From: Stemphylium vesicarium
Lineage: Eukaryota > Ascomycota > Dothideomycetes > Pleosporales > Pleosporaceae
Direction of reading: 5' to 3'
Length of the DNA: 20,916 nucleotides
NCBI GenBank assembly: GCA_004380135.1
Contig: QXCR01000302.1
Coordinates: 1 to 20,916, forward strand
A model generated the notes under the pieces. That model saw nothing but the letters and a program-made list of their open reading frames with translations. It ran no database searches and had not been told where the DNA came from. Positions 1 through 10,569 of this stretch are shown here, piece after piece (position 1 is the first letter of the stretch; each line of letters starts with the position of its first letter). Made by a program: the position numbers and the translations under genes.

Positions 1-1629
1 GCGGCCATGTCGGCCGCGGCCTTCAAGCAGCCGTGTAGCTTCCGCAAATGGCTCGAGGAGTTGAATATACTCCGTAATTGTCGCCCAATCCTTGCCGCTT
101 AGGCCGCCCTCGCGTACATATAGTCGCGGCTGCGCAGCAGGCAGCTGCTCGCGGTTCTTCCGGCGTCGTGATGGTGCCGTTGCGGCACTGTGCTCCTTGA
201 GTTTGAGCTCAATATAGCTGTCGATAGGACCATGTAGCTCGGCTGCGCGCACAAAAGTGTCGAAATAGCTATTCCAGCGCGTCTTAACAGGCTTAACAAG
301 TTGCCGGGTGTTAGCTGTAACGCCTATCGCCTGTGCCTCGTCATGCTGCAGGCGCTCTAATAGCTGTCGAGTTTGCGGCGTGCAGATGGACGCGATTACG
401 TCAAAAAGGACGCCAATAGGGCCGTACTTACGCCACTCATCCATGTACTTCTCCTCGTCGTCAAGGTGAGCGGCGTCGTTCTCGTACGCGCTACGATCTT
501 TACCCCAAATTACTAACTGCGCGCCTAGGTTGAGGATGTGGCAGCAGCAGCGTAGCCGCCGCTCGCTCGCAGTAAAGTTGAACTCCTCTACTAAAGACTC
601 AACTGCAGTATCGTTGTTACTTGCGTTGTCAAGCACAAAGTACCCAACGCTTATATTGTTAACACCAAAAAGCCGCAGTATTGTCGCCGCTACTAAGGCA
701 ATATTATTGCCAGTGTGCGCCCCATAGAGCTCAGGCAACCCGAGCAGGTGGTCAACTAGCTTGCCCTCGCTGTTAAGGTAGTGTACGCAGAGGCCGGTGA
801 AAGCGTACTGTCCGCTAGTTGAGGTCTAGTTGTCAAAGGAAACGTGTATGAGCGACCGGGCGTCGCGAAGGTAGGCGGCAACGGCTGGTACATACGCGTT
901 GTACTCAGCAATAACATGATCGCGGAGCGTCTAGTGGCTACGCCAAAGGAGGGCTTCTGCTAGGGGACTTGCGGCCGCGATCATATTTCGAAACTGCGGC
1001 GTCTCTATTACGCGTAGGCTCTGGTTGTCAGCAATTATCCAGTCCTTTAGCGCGTCCTGGAACCGAGAGGTTGAAAAGCTTGCCGCCATCTTATTTGCAA
1101 CCTGTTGGGAGACCTCTATACCTCTAGACCTCATGATATGTACTTGTGACTTTGCAAGCGCGCCCATAATGTTGCCCTCCCGGCTAGCAATTGGTATAGG
1201 TCCGTCAGGTCCAAGTGAGTGCCCAGGCCTGTTGCTCGAGAGGTGTCGGCCAGCGTTCGTAGTGCTGTCAGCCTCGTAGCACGCCTCCTGCTGCCGTCGT
1301 TAGTGGCAGTACCGGCAAAGCCAGTAGTTCTTCTTGTGCTTGCGGTGCCAGACGCCCCAGCCGTGGCGGTAGATCCAGCTTTTTAGCCCGCCACGACCAC
1401 AGCGCTCAACCTGGCGCCGCTCTAGGTACGGCACGCGCTTAAAATCAAGCCCGACGTAGTTGTCGTCGTCGTCGTCGGGTATGTCCGCCTGTACTACAAC
1501 GGGCTCATCGGGCTGAGCCTCGCACGCAGTATCGCCAATAGTAGGCGCGTTCGATAGCGACGATCGAGGAGAAGCGCGCTTATCGTATTCGACGAGGCGG
1601 CGGAGGCCTAAGTTAGAGGGAGTAGACAT
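1..1629 (-). pseudogene. hAT-family DNA transposase, RIP-like pseudogene, 3' end beyond window
   Basis: One reading frame runs from an ATG at 1627-1629 to the window edge (543 codons) without indels, but is broken by stops at 1300-1302 (TAA), 931-933 (TAG) and 826-828 (TAG). Before the first stop lie an Asp-rich stretch (residues 52-56) and a BED-type zinc-finger start (SWIYRHGW at 84-91, then C105-x2-C108). After it come hAT landmarks: FDN followed by a stop where the family has a Trp (Asp codon 832-834, expected first catalytic Asp), DNASNND (first Asp 628-630), and an RCCCHILNL block at 523-552 matching the hAT C/H motif. The dimerisation domain and the catalytic Glu would lie outside the window. 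All three stops can be explained by single C-to-T or G-to-A changes (CAA, CAG and TGG codons), as repeat-induced point mutation makes. It would have encoded cut-and-paste transposase; as it stands it is dead unless stops are read through. Confidence 0.88.
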
Positions 1630-1874
1630 GAAGTACTCTAGAAGAAAATATGCGTCGAGTGGTTGTAGCGGGCGAGACGCGTAGAGCTTGCTAGGTGGGA
1701 CTAGCGCACTCTAAAAACTCCGATTGGCCTAGTAGTCTGCCTCTAACCTATATGGGACTAGTGATAGCCTATATAAGACTAGCGTCATCTTGTCGCCGCT
1801 TCCAAACAACACTAGAAGTGGCTATCACGGCTACAAAATACAGCCTCAAAATAGCTAACGTTAGTCCAACGTTA

Positions 1875-1919
1875 GTTAGTTTAGTTAGTCTAGAGGCTTC
1901 TTAAACTAACTAAACTAAC
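1875..1919. repeat. Perfect 15-bp inverted repeat (stem-loop)
   Basis: GTTAGTTTAGTTAGT at 1875-1889 is exactly complementary to ACTAACTAAACTAAC at 1905-1919, with a 15-nt loop. It lies in the hAT subterminal region and is itself made of TTAGT units, so it probably groups transposase-binding sites in both orientations. A smaller palindrome, CTAACGTTAG, lies just before it at 1855-1864. Confidence 0.7.
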
Positions 1920-1935
1920 GTCCAGCAGCCTTAAC

Positions 1936-1979
1936 AACTGACTAACTGAACTGAGTCTTGGTAGTCAGTTTAGTCAGTT
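1936..1979. repeat. Imperfect inverted repeat of ACTGA units
   Basis: The arms are 1936-1952 and 1963-1979. They share a perfect outer 10 bp (AACTGACTAA against TTAGTCAGTT) and diverge towards the centre. Its unit differs by one base type from the ACTAA units of the neighbouring stem-loop, suggesting related but diverged subterminal motifs. Confidence 0.5.
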
Positions 1980-1980
1980 C

Positions 1981-2510
1981 TAACTGAGTTACCTGACTGA
2001 TAGCAAGTCTGGTTTTGACGGCGGGTAGCTGCTACGTATATCTCTACAGTCGCTTGTTGGACAAAGGTATCTTGAAATAGTATCTGCGTCGTGCTTGAGC
2101 GTTTTCTTACGGCAGGACGCATACGATAGTAGGATTGTTGCCGACTAGGTGTGTAGTCTTATGTGTCTATAGCGCGTTGAAGCTCTCCACTACTCTTCTC
2201 AGCAATGTAGATGTAATATTTGACAGGGCTCCAAAGTCAGATTGCGCCCCAAAATGAGCTGGTGGTGATAAAGAGGGACTGTCAGCCTCTGTTCCACGTT
2301 TTACAGAGCGAGATGATTTATGGCAGATGACACACAGTTCAGTTCAGCTGTGAGTACTCGCGCGTAAGCCTGTCGCATGCAGATGTTATGCCATCATGCC
2401 ATCTAAATATACAGGATCGTGAAGAAATCCCAATTGATAAAGCATAAATACCACTGAAGAGCCGTAGACATCATCGACCCAACTTCTCAACACTCAGACC
2501 CCACACTTCC
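1981..2510. other. Interval between the hAT element and the P450 3' end
   Basis: About 530 bp without a supportable gene. It should contain the outer end of the hAT element, the insertion junction and the P450 3' untranslated region. I could not find a clear terminal repeat, target duplication or polyadenylation signal. Confidence 0.5.
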
Positions 2511-4283
2511 CTACAACCTCCCCTTCACCCCCTGCTCCTCTCCAACATCCCTCAACATAACCCTAAGTCCACCCTTCGGCCTCGCCGTAATACCACCCTG
2601 GATCTTAACCTCATACGCCTCATCTTCAAACGCGATTTCAAACCGCCCCACCATCGCCGCGATCAAGCACGCAAACTCCGCCTTGGCAAACTCCCTTCCA
2701 ATGCAACTACGCGGCCCATGAAGAAAAGTAGTAATGGCATAGTTACTCTCCGCACCGCCGGTGTTGGCTGTACCAGGCTGTAACCAGCGCTCAGGATTGA
2801 AGTCGCGCGCATCCGGGCCCCAGAGATGTTTGGAAGTGTTGATAGCCCAGGGACAAATCACGACGGTAGTGCCTGCCGGGACGAAGTGCGATTGGATGGT
2901 TGTGTCGTGCGCTGTTTCACGGAGGGTGAGTGGTACGGGAGGGAATACGCGCATGGTTTCCTGCAAGACGGCGTTCAAGTAGGGCAAGCGATCGATTTCC
3001 GTGGAGGAGACTTGTCCGCCGCTCCCCAGTGCGCCGGCGAGTTCTTGACGGATTTCTTGTCGGAGTCGTGTTTGAACGTCCTGGTGGCGGCAGAGGAGGT
3101 AGATGGCCCATGACATTGCTGAGGCGGTTGTTTCGTGGCCCGCGGCGAGGAAGGTCATGAGTTGGTTTACTAGATCTTCGTCGCTGAACCCGCCGGATTC
3201 CATGGCTACGCTGAGAATGTCCATGCCCTTGGCCTCTCCGCTTTCGAGCTTCTCGCGCTTGGAGTGGATGAGATCGGCGGCGACTTTCTTAATCGTCCTG
3301 ATTGCGTTGCCGATCTCGTCGTTGCGCTTAAGCGGTAGATTAACGACGAGCCAGTGCGGTAGCAGACCGAGGATGACTTGAACGATTCTTGCACCGCGGC
3401 CACTTTCAAAGATTTTGCGGTAAGTTTCGTTGAGTTCGTTGTTGGGGGTCGCGATGGCATCGAAGTCTTTGCCCATGCCTGCTACGCCGATGATGTCGAG
3501 GGTTGCGCGGGAAGCCCAGTTTCCGATCTCAATGACTGATGAGCTGTCTGGGCTGCTTTTGATGGTTTCCGATATGGCATTGGTCATTTCTTGCGATTTG
3601 CTCCAGAAAATTGGGTACAAGTCTTTGACGTGACGGAAGTTGAAAGCGGGCATGAGGAGTTTTCTTTGGCGCTGCGAGGGTTGTCAGGACACATTCATCT
3701 TTCCCCAAGTCGCAATTCGAAGTAGCAGATACAAACATACTTTGTGCTCATCCCCTTCCGCAAGCAAGATGCCCACACCAAGCAACCTCCCCAGTCCCTC
3801 CCTCAACCTCGCCGGCTTCACAAAGTCGTAGCTGCGCTGTACCAATACCTCACCCAGCGCCTTTGGATTCGTGACCAAGATTCTGGGTTCATTGAACAGC
3901 CATCGATAGTAAATGACACCATTATTCGGCACATTGTCGATCCAGTCCCTGTGCGGTTGACCCGTCGGCTCACTAAATATCCTCTTGAAGTTTCCAAGCA
4001 GAAAGTGACTGTCCTATCACGCACCAACAAATCAGTACTCAGAGAAGGCACTCGGATGTGGAGGACATACCGACGGACTAGGCAGCCCCCTCAACGGGCT
4101 GAAATACAACGGATACACAATCCCACTCCACACCAAGCGCACAAAGTACAACAGCGCAAACACCGCCACGGTATTCTTCACATAGCTCTTTTCATTGAAG
4201 AGCAATGCGTTTGGCGCAACGCGAGCGCCTAGGAAACTGTACGCTGCAGATGCGGACAGTAGGAGACGTTTCGGTACCGCCAT
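2511..4283 (-). CDS. Cytochrome P450 monooxygenase, microsomal, three exons
   Basis: Exons 4071-4283, 3741-4013 and 2511-3671 join in phase 0 to 548 residues, a normal length for a fungal P450. Intron 4014-4070 (57 bp) has a GTATGT donor, a CTGAT branch and a TAG acceptor; intron 3672-3740 (69 bp) has GTATGT, CTGAC and CAG. ATG 4283 is the first in-frame ATG of exon 1. Visible parts: membrane anchor at about residues 37-56, proline hinge LPSPS at 67-71, I-helix AGHETT at 339-344, K-helix ETMR at 400-403, FNPERW at 453-458, and the haem loop FLHGPRSCIG at 478-487 with Cys485 as the iron ligand. All hallmark residues are present, so it should be active on the ER with a P450 reductase. The helix and haem motifs resemble the CYP3/CYP4 clans, but I cannot name the CYP family or substrate. 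No other biosynthetic genes lie nearby, so a role in detoxification or fatty-acid-type hydroxylation is only a guess. Confidence 0.93.
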
Positions 4284-5219
4284 AGTGGCACACGTTTGGT
4301 GCACGACGGAAGCAGCGAAAGGTCCGTTGAGGCGATCAGCGATATGTTGATTTGGGTGACCCGACGATGGGGGGAGCACGGAGGGTGCACCGCCTGAAAG
4401 GTTCGGTAGCTGGGGTGCTGGGAGCTAGTGACGTATGCGATTAAGAACGTCTGTAATCGAGCAGCAGCGATGCGAGCGTTGGTAGTCGTTACCTATATAC
4501 CCAAGAAAAGGCAAGATAGATGCTGTTCCAGCCTGCTACCTTATAGACACGTACATCTTGTTCTCTCCCGCCTACCCACACGCTGTTGGTTTCAGCTGCG
4601 GATGAGCAGTGCAGCCAATCAGATTCTCTGTATTCGTGGTAACGAGGCTCGTGCAGTAGGGCCTCGGCACAAGGTCTTTCCGACCGACTGTTGCGACTAG
4701 GCGTCCCGCGCCGGGGTGCAATCATTACGCCGACTACGGTGAATCTTGCGAGGACGTGGATGAGAGGATGTGCCCGCGGCTATGGAAGGATTGAGAAGGG
4801 GACGCCTAAATTAGAGGTGCCGGATCGGAAGTTTGCATGCTGCATGCGGAGCAAATAATGGGGAAGATGCCCGCGGCCGTTGTAGACAAAGGACGTGGAC
4901 GCGGGGCGCGTACAGCATCATTCCCAGTACCAACATGATTACCCCTTTGCAATTCGATCTGGAAAAATTTCATTCATTTCATAGACTACATATCGCGAAT
5001 GCGATTAACAACATCGAAATCGTCGCGTCGTTGCCTAGCTTACAAAAAAGACAAGGCTGAATCAGATCAAAGCTCCGTGAAAACGTCGGAGACCAAGGTT
5101 GCCGAAGTCCGTCCGCCATAATAAGTCCTTCTTCTTACATAAAGACCTCCCGCTGCAAGACGCATACCGCAGTCGATATTTGTTACTGCCTGGTATCAGT
5201 CAATCGATCAGTGCATGTA
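4284..5219. promoter_or_regulatory. P450 promoter region and ABC transporter 3' flank
   Basis: About 0.94 kb without a supportable gene. On the minus strand, a TATA-like TATATAGG lies at 4492-4499, about 210 bp before the P450 ATG. A partial CRE-like TGACGTA occurs at 4429-4435, and two adjacent GCATGC palindromes at 4835-4847. CCCGCGG occurs near 4772 and again near 4869. None of these is specific enough to assign a regulator. Confidence 0.3.
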
Positions 5220-7895
5220 CTACCTCCTTCTCTCCGTGGTATCTTTGCTGTCGGGATTACTATCCGTCGCTGATGTTGTTGCCTGATTCTCAGTCTTGGT
5301 TGTCGCGTCACCAACAACCACACTGCCGTCTTTGGCTGCATCTTCCTTTACATCCTCCGTCGATGGCGTTGGCGATAAATGGCCTGCAGTTTGCTTCCTC
5401 CACAGTTCCGCGTACTTGCCATCGGCGATGGTTAGTAGCTCATGGTGTCGTCCTCTCTCGATAATTTCGCCCTTCTCCACAACCAAAATCTGATCCGCAT
5501 CGGCAATCGTACTGAGTCGATGCGCAATCACAAACGTCGTGCGACCTTGGCTCAACTTGCGGAACGCTTGCTGGATGAGCGCTTCGATGGAAGAGTCAAT
5601 CGCCGATGTCGCTTCATCCAACATGACGATCTTGGGGTTCTTCAGCAGCACGCGCGCAATGGCGATGCGTTGCAGCTGGCCACCTGAGAGTCGCACGCCC
5701 CGCTCGCCGACTTTGGCGTTGTAACCATCTGGGAATCCGACAATGTCATCGTGTATGGCAGCTGCACGGCACGCGTCTTCGATTTCGGCGTCGGTGGCTT
5801 CGAGTTTGGCGTAGCGGATGTTTTGGCGGATGGTCTGATTGAAGAGAACAGGATCTTGAGGGACTAGACCTATTGCATCTCGTAGACTGGCTTGAGTTAC
5901 TGAACGCAGATCTTGACCATCGATCGTTATCGAGCCGCCGGTGACATCGTAGAAGCGGAAAAGCAGTTTGAGCATCGTGGACTTCCCGCCACCCGTTTCG
6001 CCGACGAAGGCAATGGTTTGGCCACCAGCTGCTTTCAAATTTGCGCCCCTGATGATGGGCTTGCGCACGTCGTAGTGAAAGTCAACATCCTTGAATTCTA
6101 CTTCTCCGCTATGCACGACGATGTCATTTGCGCCTTCTTGGTCTGCTACTGTGGGCTTAGTGTTTAGGAGTTGGAGTAGGCGTTCGGCGTCGATCAGAGA
6201 GCTCGAAATGTGTCGGTAGCTGTACGAAAGTACGTAGAGCGGCGAAGTCATCGTATGCCAGTACATGATGAGTGTCACCAGGTTACCAACAGGCTTCCGC
6301 CCAGTGACAATCTGCGACATGCCAAATACGCAAGCGCCTGCAAAACCAAACGTAGTCAGGAGATCTTGCGCTGCATGTCCGCCCATGGAGCGGAAGTAGT
6401 ATGAGTATTGAGCTGAGATGGTGTTGAGAATGTTCTCAGCATAGCGCTTATGCTCAAACACAAGCCGGTTGAAGTAAGCGACAGTCTGCCAGTTGTGCAC
6501 CGTCTCGTTGACCGTGGAGCTTTCTGTACGTTGTTTCTCGACGTAATCGCGTCGCTTGGGCTGCGAGAGCGTCGTAAAGTAGAAGCCGATGGCGATGTAT
6601 GCCGCGCCCATGAAGAGCACGATAAAAGCCATGTATGCATCAAACAGAGTTGTGACATAGTACATCGCAACGACGAGATCGAGCAGGATTGGCGCAATGT
6701 CGAACAAGACCATCTCGATGAGCGTATTCAGGGAAGACGCCTGCTCGACAGCCTTCAAAACTTCGCCAGAGTCCTTGGAGGTATGGAAGTCCATCGACAA
6801 GCCCAGCACGTGTTCGTAAGCTAGGAGGGTAATGCGGCGGTAGGCAGAGTTGGATATGACGAGGTTCGCTATGCCGTCTATGATCCCAAGTCCAGCGTAA
6901 CTGTTGATCCACGAGAATAGCACCCAGAGTCCAATATCCTTCCATGGCATAACTCCACTCTTCGTCTGGTAAGCTTTCTCCAACTCGGTTGTGATGATTC
7001 CGAGTTGGCGGGGAGTAAGCAGGTTGAGGACTCGCTCCTGGAGCATGTGGACAAGTCGTATACCAAGGCAGGCCATGACCTTCCAGTCATCTGTTGGAAA
7101 CAGATAGGGCAGGAAGATGGCAAAGCCCTTCAAGTAGCCGAACCAACCGCCCTCCTCTTCAAGGCGCTTCGCCTGTTGCTCTTTCACATCTTTATCGTCA
7201 TCCTTTGGTGTAGCTTCCTCGTCATCGCTGGATACATCCTGGGGTATAGCGCCGTACGATCTGTTGCCGTTCGCGCTAGCTAGGCCGTTAGCTTGTTTTC
7301 CCAACAAGGACTGGCGCTCTTCATCCGTGCTGTTTTCCGCTTGTTTGGTGACGAGGATGACGAATGCATCGAGCAGCAAAAGCAGAGAGGCGAAAGCTCT
7401 GATGCAGCCGATGATCAAAGGAGGATCTCTTGGTCGGTCTTCTTCGGGCACGGAGAAGACCGTGATCAAGGACGTCGTCGTCTCGATCGCGAATTGCAAA
7501 ACAAAAGCGCCGAAATATGCATGCCATCGCAGCGATTTGCTCGACCATAACATGTATGCGAGTGGGCTCCAGACGAGAATCGATCCCAGGCACCGTATCG
7601 CCGAGAATTGGGGAGCTTCGTAGTCGCGCCGGCTTATTGAACGTATGAGGTAGTAAAGGACTTCGGCAATGTATGCCGCGAGTATTGTGAGCATGAACAC
7701 TAATATACTTCTCCTCCTTTTGCCCGATACTTGTCGCGCTTTCTGCAAGATGCAAAGACTGAAGATACACGCGCCCAAGTAGTAGAATCCGACAATGGGA
7801 GCGTGCATGTAGTTCAAGAGAACCATGGCCGAGTAGAAAGCGGGTGGGGATGGGTCGTCGTCCATTGTCGCGGTCGGAGTGGTGGTATGGTTCAT
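5220..7895 (-). CDS. HMT1/ABCB6-type half ABC transporter
   Basis: Single exon, 891 residues from ATG 7895; a second in-frame ATG at 7865 would remove ten residues. Layout: a hydrophobic N-terminal TMD0 (about 20-190), an acidic Asp/Glu/Lys linker (about 195-250), a six-helix ABC transmembrane domain (about 255-560) and one nucleotide-binding domain. The latter has Walker A GETGGGKST at 632-640, signature LSGGQ at 736-740, Walker B IVMLDE at 756-761 and switch His792 in IAHRLST, so ATPase residues are complete. The tail is low-complexity Ser/Thr/Asp. TMD0 plus a half-transporter core is the architecture of fission-yeast Hmt1 (830 residues), a vacuolar transporter of phytochelatin/glutathione-type conjugates, and of animal ABCB6. 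It would work as a homodimer. Location in the vacuolar membrane and heavy-metal or thiol-conjugate transport are inferred from the family. A mitochondrial Atm1 is less likely: no matrix-targeting N-terminus is evident. Confidence 0.93.
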   Translation of the reverse strand: MNHTTTPTATMDDDPSPPAFYSAMVLLNYMHAPIVGFYYLGACIFSLCILQKARQVSGKRRRSILVFMLTILAAYIAEVLYYLIRSISRRDYEAPQFSAIRCLGSILVWSPLAYMLWSSKSLRWHAYFGAFVLQFAIETTTSLITVFSVPEEDRPRDPPLIIGCIRAFASLLLLLDAFVILVTKQAENSTDEERQSLLGKQANGLASANGNRSYGAIPQDVSSDDEEATPKDDDKDVKEQQAKRLEEEGGWFGYLKGFAIFLPYLFPTDDWKVMACLGIRLVHMLQERVLNLLTPRQLGIITTELEKAYQTKSGVMPWKDIGLWVLFSWINSYAGLGIIDGIANLVISNSAYRRITLLAYEHVLGLSMDFHTSKDSGEVLKAVEQASSLNTLIEMVLFDIAPILLDLVVAMYYVTTLFDAYMAFIVLFMGAAYIAIGFYFTTLSQPKRRDYVEKQRTESSTVNETVHNWQTVAYFNRLVFEHKRYAENILNTISAQYSYYFRSMGGHAAQDLLTTFGFAGACVFGMSQIVTGRKPVGNLVTLIMYWHTMTSPLYVLSYSYRHISSSLIDAERLLQLLNTKPTVADQEGANDIVVHSGEVEFKDVDFHYDVRKPIIRGANLKAAGGQTIAFVGETGGGKSTMLKLLFRFYDVTGGSITIDGQDLRSVTQASLRDAIGLVPQDPVLFNQTIRQNIRYAKLEATDAEIEDACRAAAIHDDIVGFPDGYNAKVGERGVRLSGGQLQRIAIARVLLKNPKIVMLDEATSAIDSSIEALIQQAFRKLSQGRTTFVIAHRLSTIADADQILVVEKGEIIERGRHHELLTIADGKYAELWRKQTAGHLSPTPSTEDVKEDAAKDGSVVVGDATTKTENQATTSATDSNPDSKDTTERRR

Positions 7896-10569
7896 CTCGC
7901 AAAGTTCCTGCTCTTGCAATGTCGTCCTGGGGAGAGAAAGTGGCCGGACGCGACCACGCCGATAGCGGGGAGGCGTGGGAGTGCGACTTTATCGTTACAC
8001 AGGCACGTTGGCAGACCCGATATTATGTTGGTTGCTTTGACCCGGAAACCGTTAGGATAGGCCGCCGAGAGGAGTGTGCTGGAAGCCTTGCAAGTCCTGC
8101 GTCCGCAGAAAAAGAAACCCGCCTCCAACCAAGCTTTTTGCAATGCGCCTGTATGGTCTGCAGCACCGCCACAGGCTTTCGTCCGCTTAACAAGACCCGG
8201 CGTGCGCACCTAAAGGGATGTGATGTCGTGCGTGAGGAGGATGCAAGGGATTTCGCTTATGCAGGCGATAGTTCGGGGGTGAGGCAGTGGTTCGCGAGAC
8301 GTGCAAGGAGTGCCAGGCTGGGAGAGTTATACGGGTAGGCAACACCCCTGGTCTACGCAATCAATCGCGACAAGCGCTTGATGGTCACGGCACTTTGTTG
8401 ATGGATGCGCCGTGTATAGTTCCCGCTCAGTGCGCGATGCTCTTCTCCAGTGAAGAAGCTGCGAGGGCTCTTTGCTAGCTTAGCCGGTGTGGCTAGTGAG
8501 GGCGTTGAACCATCGCATCCCTGTGCATCCTCACCGCTGCCCCAGCCGCAATTTTTCTTGCGGTAACTGTCTGGCACTCGGGGTATCCGTCGGTCTTATA
8601 CGCTTCTGGAGTCGCTATTAATATCACTGCTGCGTCACATTTGCACAAAGAGATTGCCGGTGAGAAGCGCCGTTCATGTCGAGCAGTTGGGGGTGTGCCG
8701 TAAGAAAGCGGGCGCGGGGTCCGCACCAGGCAGACATCTGCGACGCAACAGTCATAGCGGCGACATGACCGTCAGCGCTGAAGGGAATGCGGCGAATGCA
8801 GCCGAAGACTTTGCGACTCGGCTCGTAGTGAGTTTGAAGGTGGTGTGTTCTGCGAGTGTCACGCTTGGAGCACGCTGCTTGCGACGGATGTAGTAAAGCG
8901 CGTCTTTGCACATGGCGGTGACGGGACAGCCAGGTAACATGTACCTGGAGATCTTCCGTGTACAACACAGCAGAAAAGAAAAAACTTTGGGGCAACATGG
9001 CCCGAATTGCAGCATCTAGACTTCCGCTCCTTCTATGTGTTTCTGGCTACTTCATCTCTATATTGCCCTTGCTTGTATATGGCTCTTGTCTCTCAAGTCA
9101 TCCACCAAAGTTTTTAGTATTGGACCAGCTACGACACAGCTTGATCTGTCACTGAGCAGGCCCTATTTCATAAATCACTCTAGTCGTAACGGCGTCTCAC
9201 CAGCAATGTGCAGCGCCATATCCTTCCGCGAGAGACGCGAAGCGTAGCTTCGCCTGCCGTCGGAACGGTCACACAGTCCACTTCCGACGTCCAGCGAAGC
9301 GTTCCGATCCAAGGCACCTTACGTATCGCGGTAAAGATTCTGCAAGACCTAGATCCACCGCGAGATCGACCCGCCACGCCCCGCACGTTCGCATGGCAAA
9401 AGATGGGGCCGTTGAAACGTCCCTGACCATCCAACACCCGTCCGAGCACACATCCATGTCATATCCTTGATATACAGCCCGCGATGAACTCCGTGACTCG
9501 GAGGTAGACGCTCTTTCATTCTGCAGCAAACAGTTACACGCTCCAACGCTCGGTATGAAATCGACCTGTTTTTCTCCATCCGCAATGTTTTACCTAATGA
9601 GGTCTTACTGGATGCGGTATTCCGCCACTCCCAACTCCCAGTCTCCACCCTCTGGGGCGTTTGGAGATTATGTGTGCGGCTATTACACCAACGCACGTTG
9701 CGCATGCTCGATTACGTGAAGGGTGACATCGTGAGCCCGTGACTCTAGTGACAGATGTGACTGCACGCTTTGCCGACAAGGAATGAATGGCCCACGCTTC
9801 TATCAACGTATAAAGCGCATTCCTTCACAGAGAACAATGCCTACCCTGTTCGCTCTTATTCGCTCTTGATCGCCTCTGACCCCGTCGCATACCTGAGCAT
9901 ACGAACGCTTCCTCCCTTCACATACAATTTCGGTCGTGCCGTATATCAATCGATGCTGGCTCTTTCTGCTCCCCTTATCTCTTCCAGAATATACTGGACT
10001 ATCTCTATCGAAATTGCAGATTTCACGAACACACTTTTCCTATTCTGGATTGCCGCCAAGTGGACGTGAATAGCGTATCGTTAGAGGACGAACGCGTGGC
10101 GATCTTAAGCCAGCCCCACATTTTCAGCCCATCACTCTGCTCCACGCGAAAGCGTCCTTCACAAAAAGTTCTTGTACCCGTTGCTGAGGGTCTCCCACAC
10201 CGTTGTCCGAGCTCTTCCCGCCTGTGACCTGGGATCCAAGCGCGTTGAGCTGACCCGACTACCCACACCACTTTCAATTCGACAAGTCAATTTAACCTCC
10301 GACAACACCTCTTGATCCCGTTTGCACTTCTTAATCCTGCTATCGGACTGAGCGGTACTTGGACAAGGATCTTTTGAGGGTTTTAGCGTTACCAGTACGA
10401 GGCATTTCGGCGGACGAAACTTACAGGTACAACTCACGCTCCCCCTCCTCTTTCCTCTTATTGAATACTGCAGTAGAATTGACTTGCTTGGTCCTCCACC
10501 ACTACGACCCGACTGACCAAAGCAGCCGGCCGAACAGAGGAATTATCTAAGCAGGGCTCACAGCGTGGC
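7896..10569. other. Long gene-free interval between divergent genes
   Basis: About 2.7 kb between the ABC transporter start and the Cys-rich protein start, both genes pointing away. I see no protein family, tRNA or 5S gene here. From about 9840 to 10500 the plus strand is pyrimidine-rich, preceded by GTATAAAG at 9809-9816. This may be the core promoter and long leader of the gene at 10570. Short plus-strand ORFs exist (for example 8997-9155, 52 codons with a hydrophobic start), but none has coding support. Confidence 0.4.
9237..9306. repeat. Cluster of nested inverted repeats
   Basis: Three perfect pairs lie within 70 bp. GCGAAGC at 9237-9243 pairs with GCTTCGC at 9247-9253 around a 3-nt loop. 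CGTCGGAA at 9258-9265 pairs with TTCCGACG at 9282-9289. CGGAACG at 9261-9267 pairs with CGTTCCG at 9300-9306. A second GCGAAGC copy sits at 9294-9300, so alternative foldings compete. Its role is unknown; it could be a regulatory site or a remnant of a small foldback element. Confidence 0.45.

Larger units (their letters stand above)
1690..1980. repeat. Subterminal repeat region of the hAT element
   Basis: Just upstream of the transposase start, short motifs recur. A GGGACTAGYG-type decamer occurs at 1697-1706 and 1754-1763, with a variant (AAGACTAGCG) at 1775-1784. A TTAGT/ACTAA-rich tract follows to about 1920, then an ACTGA/TCAGT-rich tract to about 1980. hAT elements usually carry such short motifs inside their terminal inverted repeats as transposase-binding sites. 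I could not place the terminal inverted repeat or the 8-bp target duplication, because the other end of the element is outside the window. Confidence 0.55.

Noticed and set aside
3744..4232. 162-codon plus-strand frame opposite the P450 5' exons
   Set aside because: It is antisense to two well-supported P450 exons and their intron, with no domain of its own.
2511..7895. Secondary-metabolite gene cluster
   Set aside because: There is a P450 and a transporter but no synthase, other tailoring enzyme or pathway regulator. The transporter type is vacuolar/organellar rather than a metabolite exporter.
8480..8560. tRNA-like sequence on the minus strand (GGTTCAACGCCCTC)
   Set aside because: The T-arm stem does not pair and no acceptor or anticodon stem could be found.
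8997..9155. 52-codon plus-strand ORF with a hydrophobic N-terminus resembling a signal peptide
   Set aside because: Too short, no cysteine framework after the putative signal and no supporting context; a chance hydrophobic frame is likely.
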